Numbered from the stretch's first letter, positions 1-7,217 are shown. The stretch: 20,438 nt of DNA from DASPTB01 sp035623615 (GCA_035623615.1 DASPTB010000050.1:1-20438), one strand, 5' to 3'. Numbers and translations are program-made. The notes: generated from the sequence alone by a model not told the origin.

Positions 1-72
1 CGCTCGAGCGGGGCCGAATTCCCGCCCGCGGCCCGTGCGGTCCGGGAACGCCCCGGGCACGGAGCGCTGAAG

Positions 73-167
73 GCCGGGTCCCGCGCGACGCCAACTCGCG
101 AACCCCGTCAGGTCCGGAAGGAAGCAGCGGTAAGCGGGCGATGGCGGGTGCCGCGGGGTCATCTGGC
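73..167 (+). ncRNA. ffs: Signal recognition particle RNA (small bacterial, 4.5S type)
   Basis: RNA scaffold of the signal recognition particle; it binds Ffh and directs membrane and secreted proteins to the translocon. The conserved apical part is clear: GTCAG at 107-111, a GGAA tetraloop at 116-119 and AGCAG at 123-127 form the symmetric Ffh-binding loop. The two ends (GCCGGGTCCCGCG from 73 and CGCGGGGTCATCTGGC up to 167) pair to close a long hairpin of about 95 nt, the usual size of the short bacterial form. Its place just upstream of dnaX matches many actinobacteria. Exact ends are inferred from pairing. Confidence 0.93.
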
Positions 168-230
168 TGGAGCCACCGGCCCGGTGTGCGGCCGAGTCGT
201 GCGTGGTCAACGGCGGGTGCACGGTCACCA

Positions 231-236
231 TACGTT
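231..236 (+). promoter_or_regulatory. Candidate -10 box for dnaX
   Basis: TACGTT fits the TANNNT pattern seen before many genes here. It predicts a transcript start near 243, after the SRP RNA and just before the possible leader fold at 246-306. No convincing -35 element is seen. dnaX could also be read through from the SRP RNA gene. Confidence 0.35.
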
Positions 237-245
237 TCGCGACGA

Positions 246-306
246 GGAGCCATCGTCCGAGAGGACGGGTGAGGCGGGGCCCGGGCGGCAGCAGCTGCGG
301 GGCTCC
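246..306 (+). other. Possible folded 5' leader of dnaX
   Basis: GGAGCC (246-251) pairs perfectly with GGCTCC (301-306). Inside lie a hairpin with a GNRA-type loop (CGTCC-GAGA-GGACG, 254-267) and a weaker one (GCAG/CTGC, 288-298), giving a three-way junction. The closing stem ends just before the purine-rich ribosome binding site and TTG start of dnaX. GC-rich DNA folds easily by chance, and I recognise no known riboswitch family. Confidence 0.2.
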
Positions 307-319
307 GGGGGAGAGTGGG

Positions 320-2248
320 TTGGCCGAGGAGACGCCGTACCGGTCGCTGTACCGCAAGTACCGGCCGCAAGCACCCGACGAGGTAGTGGGCCAGGACCAC
401 GTCGTGCGGGCCCTGGTTGGGGCCGTCCGCGAGGACCGCCTGGCCCATGCGTTCCTCTTCTGCGGACCGAGGGGGACGGGGAAGACCTCGACCGCCCGGA
501 TCCTCGCCAAGATGGTCGACTGCGAGAAGGGTCCCACGCCCGAGCCCTGCGGGGTCTGCGAGCAGTGCGTGGCGATCCGCGAGGGCCAGCACCTCGACGT
601 CGTCGAGATCGACGCGGCCTCGCACGGCGGAGTCGACGACGCGCGCGAGCTCCGCGAGCGCGCTCCGACCGCTCCCGTGCTCGGGCGCGAGAAGGTCTAC
701 ATCCTGGACGAGGCCCAGCGGCTGTCCCGCGAGGCCTTCGACGCCCTGCTGAAGCTGTTCGAGGAGCCGCCGCCGAACGTCCGGTTCGTGCTGGCGACCA
801 CCGAGCCGCACAAGATGCCGGCGACGATCGTCGGCCGGTGTCAGCGGTTCGACTTTCGCAGAATCACCACACGGGATCTCGCTGAGCTTCTCGAGCGGGT
901 CGCCGGAGCGGAGGGGTGGACCCTGAGCTCCGGCGCCGCGGAAGCGCTGGCGAGGCAGGCGGAGGGTTCCGCGAGGGACGCCGAGTCGCTGCTCGACCAG
1001 AGCGCGGTGCTCGCGTCGGGCGATATCACCGAAGAGACCGTCGCGACGCTCGTCGGAGCCGTCCAGGCGGACGCGCACTACGAGCTCGCCGATGCCGTCG
1101 CCGTCGGGGACGCGCGCGGCGTCTTTCAGATCGTCGATGGGCTGGTGCAACGGGGCCAGGACCTTCGCTACCTGACGACACAAGTGCTCGCGCACTTCCG
1201 CGACCTGATGATCGTCCAGGCGGCGCCCGACGAGGCCGCGGCGCTCGACGTGACGCCGGACGAGCACGAGCGGCTGACGGCGCAGGCCGCCAAGTTCACA
1301 ACGGCCGAGCTGTCGCGCGTCGTCTCGTTGCTGCTCGCCGCGCAGGCGGACATGAGGTGGACGACCTCGCCCCGCATGTCGCTCGAGCTCGCGCTGCTGC
1401 GGGCTTCGATCCCCGAGGCCGATCCCACGCCGGCGGGCCTCGGCGCGCGGCTCGAGCGCCTCGAGCGATTGGCGGGCGTCCCAGGCAGCGAAGGGGTCGC
1501 GGCGATCCCGCCGGTCGCCGCCGCCGAAGCTCCCTCGAGGCGGCCGAAGCCTGCGGCAAGGGGCGGCGCGAAGCCGAAGGCCGGCAGGGAAGACGTGGGC
1601 GATCGGCAGCCGGAGGCGCCGGCGGCCGGCAGTGCCGGGGCGGCGGGGGGAGAGGACGCCGGCGAGCCGCAGACAGAGGCTCCGATGGATGCAGCCGCAA
1701 CAACCGCGGGCGAGGAAGGGGCGGGCGCCGGGGAGACGCGGGCAGGGGCGGATACGAATGGCGCGGAGGCGAGAAGGCCGGAGAAGCCCCCGAGCGCAAG
1801 CGAGGGTGCTTCGCAGGCCCCCGGCAAGGCGGAGAGGGTTGTCGAGGCGGCGACGAAGGAGCCGCACGCGCCGTCGACGGGATCGCTCGACCTGATGACC
1901 ATCCGACGCTCGTGGCCGCAGCTGATCGACTACCTGAGCCAGAACGGACAGATGATCCTGATGGCGCTCCTGCGGTCGGCGACGCCGGCCGCGTGGGACG
2001 GCACGAGCCTCGAGATCGTCTTTCCGCCGGGATGGAAGTCGAACGTCGACAAGGTCCAGTCGCGCGAGGGGGAGTTCCAGGAGGCCTTCGTGGAGGTGTT
2101 CGGCGTCTCGCCGAACGTCGTATGCCTGACGCGCGAGGCGGTGCCGCAGGGCGTCGTTCTCCTCGAGGACGACGACGCCGAGCCGGTCTCGACAGAGGAT
2201 GCCGTCGCGCGCCTGCGCGCCGAGCTCGGCGCGGAACCGGAGGAATAG
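320..2248 (+). CDS. dnaX: DNA polymerase III subunit gamma/tau
   Basis: AAA+ subunit of the clamp loader, which places the sliding clamp on DNA during replication. With the TTG start at 320 the protein has 642 residues: Walker A GPRGTGKT at 49-56, four zinc-binding cysteines (C68, C77, C80, C83), a Walker B-like DEAQ at 130-133 and the sensor/arginine-finger segment GRCQRF at 172-177, where families usually have SRC. An Ala/Gly/Glu-rich linker (about 400-530) leads to a C-terminal domain as in tau. The start was chosen because GGGGGAGAG lies just upstream and the conserved YRSLYRKYRP segment follows at once; an upstream in-frame GTG at 203 would add 39 arginine/glycine-rich residues that look like non-coding leader. 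The stop abuts recR with no intervening base. I see no obvious frameshift slippery site for a short gamma form. Confidence 0.95.
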   Translation: MAEETPYRSLYRKYRPQAPDEVVGQDHVVRALVGAVREDRLAHAFLFCGPRGTGKTSTARILAKMVDCEKGPTPEPCGVCEQCVAIREGQHLDVVEIDAASHGGVDDARELRERAPTAPVLGREKVYILDEAQRLSREAFDALLKLFEEPPPNVRFVLATTEPHKMPATIVGRCQRFDFRRITTRDLAELLERVAGAEGWTLSSGAAEALARQAEGSARDAESLLDQSAVLASGDITEETVATLVGAVQADAHYELADAVAVGDARGVFQIVDGLVQRGQDLRYLTTQVLAHFRDLMIVQAAPDEAAALDVTPDEHERLTAQAAKFTTAELSRVVSLLLAAQADMRWTTSPRMSLELALLRASIPEADPTPAGLGARLERLERLAGVPGSEGVAAIPPVAAAEAPSRRPKPAARGGAKPKAGREDVGDRQPEAPAAGSAGAAGGEDAGEPQTEAPMDAAATTAGEEGAGAGETRAGADTNGAEARRPEKPPSASEGASQAPGKAERVVEAATKEPHAPSTGSLDLMTIRRSWPQLIDYLSQNGQMILMALLRSATPAAWDGTSLEIVFPPGWKSNVDKVQSREGEFQEAFVEVFGVSPNVVCLTREAVPQGVVLLEDDDAEPVSTEDAVARLRAELGAEPEE

Positions 2249-2842
2249 ATGTACGAGGGTCCAATCCAGGACCTGATCGACGAGCTGGCGCGTCTGCCGG
2301 GGATCGGCCCCAAGTCGGCGCAGCGGCTCGCGTTCTACATCGTGAAGGCGCCCGCGGACGACGCCCGCAGGCTGTCCGACGCGATCGTTGCGGCCAAGGA
2401 GAAGGTGCGGTTCTGCCGCGAGTGCTTCAGCGTCGCGGAGGGCGACCTGTGCCGCGTCTGCCGCGACCCGGGCCGCGACCCGACCGTGATCTGCGTCGTG
2501 GAGGAACCCAAGGACCAGGCGGCGGTCGAGAAGGCCGGCGTCGTGAAGGGGAGATACCACGTGCTGGGGGGCGCGATCTCACCGCTCGACGGCATCGGTC
2601 CCGACGACCTGCGCGTCCAGGAGCTCCTCGACCGCGTGGGGCGGGACGGTGTCGAGGAGGTCATCCTCGCGACCAACCCCAACCTGGAGGGGAACGCGAC
2701 CGCGATGTACGTCGCGGCGCTGCTGAAGCCGATCGGAATCAAGGTCACGCGCCTCGCGAGCGGGCTGCCCGTCGGAGGAGACCTCGAGTACGCGGACGAG
2801 GTGACGCTCGGTCAGGCACTGGAGGGTCGCCGGGAGATGTGA
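2249..2842 (+). CDS. recR: Recombination mediator protein RecR
   Basis: RecR works with RecO (and RecF) to load RecA onto single-stranded DNA at gaps. The 197-residue length is typical. An N-terminal helix-hairpin-helix region contains LARLPGIGPKSAQRLA (13-28); a C4 zinc finger uses C56, C59, C68 and C71; a Toprim domain runs from about 79 to 175 with VVEEPKD near its start and ATNPNLEGNAT. The C-terminal LASGLPVGGDLEYAD is a family signature. ATG follows the dnaX stop directly, with GGAGG in the end of dnaX as ribosome binding site, so the two are probably co-translated. The ybaB/ebfC gene that often sits between dnaX and recR is absent. Confidence 0.96.
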   Translation: MYEGPIQDLIDELARLPGIGPKSAQRLAFYIVKAPADDARRLSDAIVAAKEKVRFCRECFSVAEGDLCRVCRDPGRDPTVICVVEEPKDQAAVEKAGVVKGRYHVLGGAISPLDGIGPDDLRVQELLDRVGRDGVEEVILATNPNLEGNATAMYVAALLKPIGIKVTRLASGLPVGGDLEYADEVTLGQALEGRREM

Positions 2843-2885
2843 GGCCCGCGCCGGACGTGCCCGAGGCTCGTCACGCCGCAATTCG

Positions 2886-4286
2886 TCAAGTCGCTTTACC
2901 TTTTCCCGTTCCAGTTCCCGTTCCCGGCTGCCAGGCGGGTGCGCGCAGGGCCCCGAGCGAGGCGACTGCTCCCAGCAGGATCAGTACCCCGCCGACGGCC
3001 AGCCCGACTTGGTTCCCGTCGAGCGTGACGGGCCCGAGCGTCACGGTGCTGATGCTGTGGGCAAGGGCGCCCATGCCGAGCGCCCCCGCGCCCAATCCGA
3101 GTCGGAACAGCATTTGGACGCCGCCCATGATGCGGCCGCGGATCTCGTCCTCGGTCACGCGCTGAACGAGCGTGAGCGCCACAACGATCGCGACGGAGAA
3201 CGCGGCGCCGAAGACGACGGCGAGGATGAACGAGAGCCACAGGTACGGGAAGAACGCCATCACGACCAGCACCGACCCGGCCACCCCGACGGCCAGTACG
3301 AACACCTGCGCCTCGCCGCGCTTGACCAGCGTGCGGACCACCGCGAGCCCGATGCCCATTCCGGCTCCCCACAGGGCGGCCAGCCATCCGAACTGCACGT
3401 CCGAGCCCCCGAGCGTCTCGTGGATGAAGAAGATGCCGATCGCGAACAGGACTCCCCCGCCGAACATCGACACGACGAGTCCGTAGGCGAGCGACCGCAA
3501 ACCCGGGTGGGTCAGCACGTACGAGAACCCCTCGCGCACGCCGGCGAGGAACTCGATGTGCTCGGGCCGTTCCTTCGGCATCAGCGGAAGGCGCGAGATC
3601 ATCGCGGCGGAGAACAGGAACGTCGCGGCGTCGAAGAAGAACGCGAACCCCGTCGAGTGCGCGTGGTAGAAGGCGGCGAACGGGAGGCTCTGGGGCATGT
3701 GGCCCGCCGCGACCGACAGGCCGCTGAACACGGCGGCCGCGAGCGGCAGCGTCCCGTAGGAGGTGGCCAGCACGAGGCCATTCGCCTCCTCGAGGTTGTC
3801 CCGGCGGACGAGGCGCGGGACGCTCGCGTCGCGCGCCGGGATGAAGAACAACGAGATGCACTCGTGGACGAAGGCGATCGCGTACAGCGGGCCGATGCCG
3901 ACGAACGGCACCAGCGAGATGAGCGCCGCGCGCGACAGGTCGCACGTGACCATGATGGTTCGCCGGTCGAACCGGTCCGCGAACACGCCTCCGACGGGCG
4001 CAGCGAAGATCGGGGGCACCAATCGCAGGATGAGGACGACGGCCACGGCCGTCTGGTTCGAGGTCAACGCGGCCGCCGCGGCGATGAACGCGAGCGTCGC
4101 CACCCAGTCGCCCAACGACGAGACGGTCTGTCCGGTGAGCAGCCGCACGAATCCCCGCGACTGAAGGACCCCGCCGAACCCGAGCCTCGTGGGACCCCTG
4201 CGCCGCTCGGGCGGACCGGACGGCGAGCCCGCAACTGGAGCGGGTCTCGCCGGCTCCCCGGGGGCGGGCGCCTCGCTCTCGCTCAC
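2886..4286 (-). CDS. MFS transporter, EntS-like (MFS_3) exporter family
   Basis: Predicted inner-membrane secondary transporter of 466 residues with about 12 hydrophobic segments. The first ~45 residues are a Pro/Ala-rich cytoplasmic tail, followed by the first membrane helix (about 58-75). A loop 2-3 motif A, GGVFADRFDRR (99-109), identifies the major facilitator superfamily; overall layout resembles drug or siderophore exporters of the EntS type. The substrate cannot be told. The start is GTG at 4286, chosen because a TAACGT -10 box lies exactly six bases upstream with no ribosome binding site, suggesting a leaderless mRNA. The C-terminus ends in a short Gly-Thr/Gly-Lys repeat from a hexanucleotide repeat. 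Convergent with recR and divergent from degV. Confidence 0.85.
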   Translation of the reverse strand: MSESEAPAPGEPARPAPVAGSPSGPPERRRGPTRLGFGGVLQSRGFVRLLTGQTVSSLGDWVATLAFIAAAAALTSNQTAVAVVLILRLVPPIFAAPVGGVFADRFDRRTIMVTCDLSRAALISLVPFVGIGPLYAIAFVHECISLFFIPARDASVPRLVRRDNLEEANGLVLATSYGTLPLAAAVFSGLSVAAGHMPQSLPFAAFYHAHSTGFAFFFDAATFLFSAAMISRLPLMPKERPEHIEFLAGVREGFSYVLTHPGLRSLAYGLVVSMFGGGVLFAIGIFFIHETLGGSDVQFGWLAALWGAGMGIGLAVVRTLVKRGEAQVFVLAVGVAGSVLVVMAFFPYLWLSFILAVVFGAAFSVAIVVALTLVQRVTEDEIRGRIMGGVQMLFRLGLGAGALGMGALAHSISTVTLGPVTLDGNQVGLAVGGVLILLGAVASLGALRAPAWQPGTGTGTGKGKAT

Positions 4287-4292
4287 CCGGAC

Positions 4293-4328
4293 ACGTTACC
4301 CGGCCCGCTCCGAGGGGTCCGGTAACGT
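4293..4328. promoter_or_regulatory. Mirror-image divergent promoters of the MFS gene and degV
   Basis: ACGTTACC (4293-4300) and GGTAACGT (4321-4328) form a perfect 8-bp inverted repeat. Each arm reads TAACGT in the direction of its own gene, and each hexamer is followed by exactly six bases and then the start codon (GTG at 4286 on the minus strand, ATG at 4335 on the plus strand). This fits two -10 boxes serving leaderless transcripts; the repeat could also be an operator. No -35 match is evident. Confidence 0.6.
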
Positions 4329-4334
4329 TGCCCG

Positions 4335-5168
4335 ATGGTCGCCGTGGTGACCGACAGCGCCGCGAACCTCCCCCCGGATCTCGCGGCCGAGCTGGGAATC
4401 GACGTGGTTCCGATGTACGTCACGATCGGGGGGGAGTCGTTCCGCGACGGCGTCGACCTGCGCCCCGACGAGTTGTACGAGCGGCTCGCGCAGGGCGACG
4501 CCGTCGCCACCACCTCGACGCCGTCGCCGGGAGATTTCCTGGCGGCGTTCGAGCGAGCAGGAGGCGAACCGGTCGTGTGCGTGACGGTGGCGAGTTCGAT
4601 GAGCGCCGCGCACGCGCAAGCGGTGCGCGGCGCGGAGACGTACACCGGACACGTCGAGGTCGTGGACTCGCGGTCGGCGTCGATGGCCGAGGGGTTCGTC
4701 GCGCTGGCGGCGGCACGTGCGGCGGCCGGCGGCGCCGACGCCGGCGCGGCTGCCGCCCGAGCTCGCGAGGTCGCCGCCGCCACGCGTCTGTTTGCCACCG
4801 TGGAGACCTTCGACTTCCTGCGGCGCTCCGGCCGGGTCACCCGCCTGCAGGCCTACGCGGCGACGGCTCTCGACATCGAGCCGGTGTTTGCGTTCCGGGG
4901 TGGTGAGCCGTCGGCCGTCGCGCGGCCCCGCACCCGAAGGCGAGCGCTCGACCGCGTCGTCGCCGAGACCCTGCGCGCGGCGAGCGGCGGACGCCTGCAT
5001 CTCGCCGTCGTCCACGCGCGAGCCGCGGCCGAGGCGGAGCAGGTGATGGAGCGCGTGTCGGCCGGCGCCGACATCCTCGAGCGCTACGTCGTGGAGGTGA
5101 CGCCGGTGGTGGGCGCGCACGTGGGCCCCGGGCTCGTCGGCACGGCCTTCTACCGCGACCCCGGCTAG
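4335..5168 (+). CDS. DegV family fatty acid-binding protein
   Basis: DegV (FakB-type) proteins bind a single fatty acid and, in the well-studied systems, present it to the kinase FakA for conversion to acyl-phosphate. The 277-residue length is typical. N-terminal VVTDSAANLPPDLA, TTSTPSPGDFLAAF, a short ASSMSAAHAQA in place of the usual Ser-Gly-Thr segment, VVDSRSASMAEG, the FDFLRRSGRV segment and C-terminal GAHVGPGLVG follow the family order. ATG at 4335 is six bases after a TAACGT box and lacks a ribosome binding site, so the mRNA is probably leaderless. The next gene is PlsY-like, which fits a role in feeding acyl groups into phospholipid synthesis. No FakA/DAK kinase gene is in the window. 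Confidence 0.88.
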   Translation: MVAVVTDSAANLPPDLAAELGIDVVPMYVTIGGESFRDGVDLRPDELYERLAQGDAVATTSTPSPGDFLAAFERAGGEPVVCVTVASSMSAAHAQAVRGAETYTGHVEVVDSRSASMAEGFVALAAARAAAGGADAGAAAARAREVAAATRLFATVETFDFLRRSGRVTRLQAYAATALDIEPVFAFRGGEPSAVARPRTRRRALDRVVAETLRAASGGRLHLAVVHARAAAEAEQVMERVSAGADILERYVVEVTPVVGAHVGPGLVGTAFYRDPG

Positions 5169-5178
5169 GCTTGCCGCG
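5166..5178 (+). promoter_or_regulatory. -10 box built from the degV stop codon
   Basis: TAGGCT (5166-5171) lies seven bases before the ATG at 5179. Its first three bases are the TAG stop codon of degV. The same hexamer precedes lysC. It suggests the PlsY-like gene also has its own leaderless transcript. Confidence 0.45.
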
Positions 5179-5877
5179 ATGGCCGGGCGCATTCTGTGGG
5201 TCCTCGGCGCCTATCTGGCCGGGACGCTTCCGTCCACGTTGATCGTGGCGCGACTCCGCTGGAACCAGGGGGGAAGGGCGCTCGTCGCCGAGGCGCGCCG
5301 CGACACCGGCGAGCTCGACCCGCACATCCTGATGACCGCGCGAATCGGCGCCGCCTGGTCGGCGTTCGCGGCCGCGACCGATGTGCTCAAGGCGATGGTG
5401 TACCTGGTCGCGGCGAGAGGGCTCGGCGACCTGCCCCCTTCTTGGCTCGCCGCCTGCGGCGTCGCGATCGTCCTCGGGCACGCGTTCCCGTTCTATGCCG
5501 CGCACATGTCCGGCCGCGGCCTGGCCGCCGCGGCCGGCGTCTACCTGATCCTGCTGCCGTGGGAGATGGTCGTCGCGGGCGCCGTGATCCTGCTCGGCCT
5601 CGCGGTGCGGAACTCGGGAATCGCCACGACCGTCGCGATGCTCAGCGTGCCGTTCGTCGCGGCCTTGCAGGGACAGCCCGCCGCGTACGTGGCGATGGGC
5701 GCCGCCGTGTTCGTGCTGATCGTGGCCCGCCGGCTCGAGGGCATCGGCGCCGTGATCGGATCGGGAGTGCCGGCGGGGCGGGCGGTCCTGTACCGGGTGC
5801 TCCTCGACGCCACCGCCGCGCCCGGGGGCGGCACGGTCGCCGGACACGGCGAGCCGACCCCGCCGCCGGTGTCCTGA
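5179..5877 (+). CDS. Divergent PlsY-like glycerol-3-phosphate acyltransferase
   Basis: Polytopic membrane protein of 232 residues resembling PlsY, which transfers an acyl group from acyl-phosphate to glycerol-3-phosphate in the first step of phospholipid synthesis. Recognisable parts are AYLAGTLPSTLIVARL near the N-terminus (motif 1-like, usually GS-x-P-x-G-x-x-x-x-R), a D-x-x-K in ATDVLKAMV, and GHAFPFYAAHMSGRGLAA (motif 2-like, usually GHxFP...GGKG). The GSGNxGATN-like segment after motif 1 is missing or rewritten, and GGKG has become SGRG. Five to six hydrophobic segments are visible, and a Pro/Gly-rich tail extends beyond the usual length. It may be a paralogue with altered donor or activity. 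It follows degV by ten bases, supporting a link to acyl metabolism. Confidence 0.65.
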   Translation: MAGRILWVLGAYLAGTLPSTLIVARLRWNQGGRALVAEARRDTGELDPHILMTARIGAAWSAFAAATDVLKAMVYLVAARGLGDLPPSWLAACGVAIVLGHAFPFYAAHMSGRGLAAAAGVYLILLPWEMVVAGAVILLGLAVRNSGIATTVAMLSVPFVAALQGQPAAYVAMGAAVFVLIVARRLEGIGAVIGSGVPAGRAVLYRVLLDATAAPGGGTVAGHGEPTPPPVS

Positions 5878-5952
5878 CCTCCCCCCCTCGCTCCGTGGCG
5901 ATGACGGACCGGTCCGCCGACCCGTTCGCGCCCTTCGGCCGCCCCCGCCCGG

Positions 5953-5964
5953 TAGGCTCGGTGC
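5953..5964 (+). promoter_or_regulatory. -10 box of the lysC-asd operon
   Basis: TAGGCT (5953-5958) is followed by six bases and the lysC ATG at 5965. No ribosome binding site lies in the interval, consistent with a leaderless mRNA. The rest of the gap from 5878 is C-rich with no attenuator or riboswitch that I can recognise. Confidence 0.55.
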
Positions 5965-7215
5965 ATGCCCACCGTGGTGCAGAAGTACGGCGGGACGTCG
6001 GTTGCCGACAGCCGGCGGATCCGGGCCGTGGCCGACCGCGTGCTCGCGGCCAAGCGCGCCGGCAACGACGTGGTGGTCGTCGTATCCGCGATGGGCGACA
6101 CCACCGACGAGCTCACTGCGATGGCGATGGAGATCACCCCCATCCCGAATCCTCGGGAGCTCGACCTGCTCCTGACCGCCGGCGAGCGCATCGCGATGTC
6201 GCTCCTGGCCATTGCGATCAACGCGGAAGGGTTCGCGGCCGCGTCCTACACGGGCTCGCAAGCGGGCATCATCACCGACACCGCGCACGGCAAGGCGAAG
6301 ATCATCGACATCCGGCCGGGCCGCATCCTCGAGTCGCTGCAGCAGGGGAACGTCGTGATCGTGGCCGGTTTCCAAGGCGTCTCCACGGCCCACGACGTCA
6401 CCACGCTGGGACGCGGCGGATCCGACACCACGGCGGTCGCGCTGGCGGGTGCCCTGGGCGCCGACGCGTGCGAGATCTACACCGACGTCGACGGCGTGTA
6501 CACGGCCGACCCACGCGTGGTGGCCGACGCGCGCAAGCTGGCACTTCTCTCCTACGACGAGATGCTCGAGCTGGCGGCGGCCGGGGCCAAGGTCCTGCAG
6601 CTACGATCGGTGGAGTACGCGCGCCGGCACGGCGTCCGGTTGCACGTCCGGTCGTCGTTCACCGACGACTCGGGGACGTGGATCGTCGAGGAGGAAGAAC
6701 GGGTGGAACAGGCGCTGATCTCCGGGGTGGCCTGCGACGTCGACGAGGTCAAGATGACGATCGAGCAGGTGCCCGACCGGCCGGGCGTGGCGGCCGAGAT
6801 CTTCCGCGCGGTCGCCGACGAGGGCGTCCACGTCGACATGATCGTGCAGAACTCCTCGCGGGAAGGGGAAGGCCGCACCGACGTGTCCTTCACCGTGCCG
6901 AAGGCCGACCTGCCCCGCGCCGCCGCCCTGATCGAGCGTCTGACCGAGAAGGTCGGCGCCGCGGGCCACACGGTGGACGACGGCATCGCGAAGGTGTCGC
7001 TCGTCGGTGCGGGGATGAAGAGCAATTTTGGGGTGGTCGCCGACATGTTCGAGGCGCTCGCGTCGGAAGGGATCAACATCGAGATGATCTCGATGTCGAC
7101 GATCCGCATCTCGTGCGTGGTGCGCGCCGAGGCCGCCGACCGGGCCGTCCGGGCCGTGCACGCGAAGTTCGACCTCGGCGGCGACCGGGCCGGCGACGCC
7201 GAGGAGGTCGGCTAG
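5965..7215 (+). CDS. lysC: Aspartate kinase (alpha subunit)
   Basis: Phosphorylates aspartate at the entry to lysine, threonine, methionine and diaminopimelate synthesis. The 416-residue length matches the lysine/threonine-regulated actinobacterial and Bacillus type. The kinase domain (1 to about 240) starts with KYGGTSV (7-13) and carries LLLTAGERIAMSLLA, TTLGRGGSDTTAVAL and IYTDVDGVYTADPR. Two ACT regulatory domains follow (about 265-335 and 345-410), with VPDRPGVAAEIF and VGAGMKSNFGVVADMF as typical start segments. asd begins two bases after the stop, so the pair forms an operon. An internal in-frame GTG at 6703 with a strong ribosome binding site probably yields a separate beta subunit. 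Confidence 0.97.
   Translation: MPTVVQKYGGTSVADSRRIRAVADRVLAAKRAGNDVVVVVSAMGDTTDELTAMAMEITPIPNPRELDLLLTAGERIAMSLLAIAINAEGFAAASYTGSQAGIITDTAHGKAKIIDIRPGRILESLQQGNVVIVAGFQGVSTAHDVTTLGRGGSDTTAVALAGALGADACEIYTDVDGVYTADPRVVADARKLALLSYDEMLELAAAGAKVLQLRSVEYARRHGVRLHVRSSFTDDSGTWIVEEEERVEQALISGVACDVDEVKMTIEQVPDRPGVAAEIFRAVADEGVHVDMIVQNSSREGEGRTDVSFTVPKADLPRAAALIERLTEKVGAAGHTVDDGIAKVSLVGAGMKSNFGVVADMFEALASEGINIEMISMSTIRISCVVRAEAADRAVRAVHAKFDLGGDRAGDAEEVG
6703..7215 (+). CDS. Probable aspartate kinase beta subunit from an internal start of lysC
   Basis: GAGGAGG at 6688-6694 lies eight bases before an in-frame GTG at 6703, codon 247 of lysC. Translation from here gives 170 residues covering the two ACT domains without the kinase. 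In Corynebacterium glutamicum and Bacillus subtilis such an overlapping product forms the beta chain of an alpha2beta2 enzyme, and both position and size agree with it. The good ribosome binding site contrasts with the leaderless start of the full-length protein. Expression is inferred only. Confidence 0.6.
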   Translation: MEQALISGVACDVDEVKMTIEQVPDRPGVAAEIFRAVADEGVHVDMIVQNSSREGEGRTDVSFTVPKADLPRAAALIERLTEKVGAAGHTVDDGIAKVSLVGAGMKSNFGVVADMFEALASEGINIEMISMSTIRISCVVRAEAADRAVRAVHAKFDLGGDRAGDAEEVG

Positions 7216-7217
7216 GC

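Noticed and set aside
1..72. Possible tRNA 3' end or other RNA gene before the SRP RNA
   Set aside because: A GCGGG/CCCGC stem around GCCGAATT recalls a T arm, but the TTCRA loop and a matching acceptor stem are missing. Nothing else could be assigned; it probably holds the SRP RNA promoter.
203..319. Longer dnaX protein from the upstream GTG
   Set aside because: The extra residues are Arg/Gly-rich and unlike DnaX, the region has a candidate -10 box and leader fold, and a ribosome site precedes the TTG at 320.
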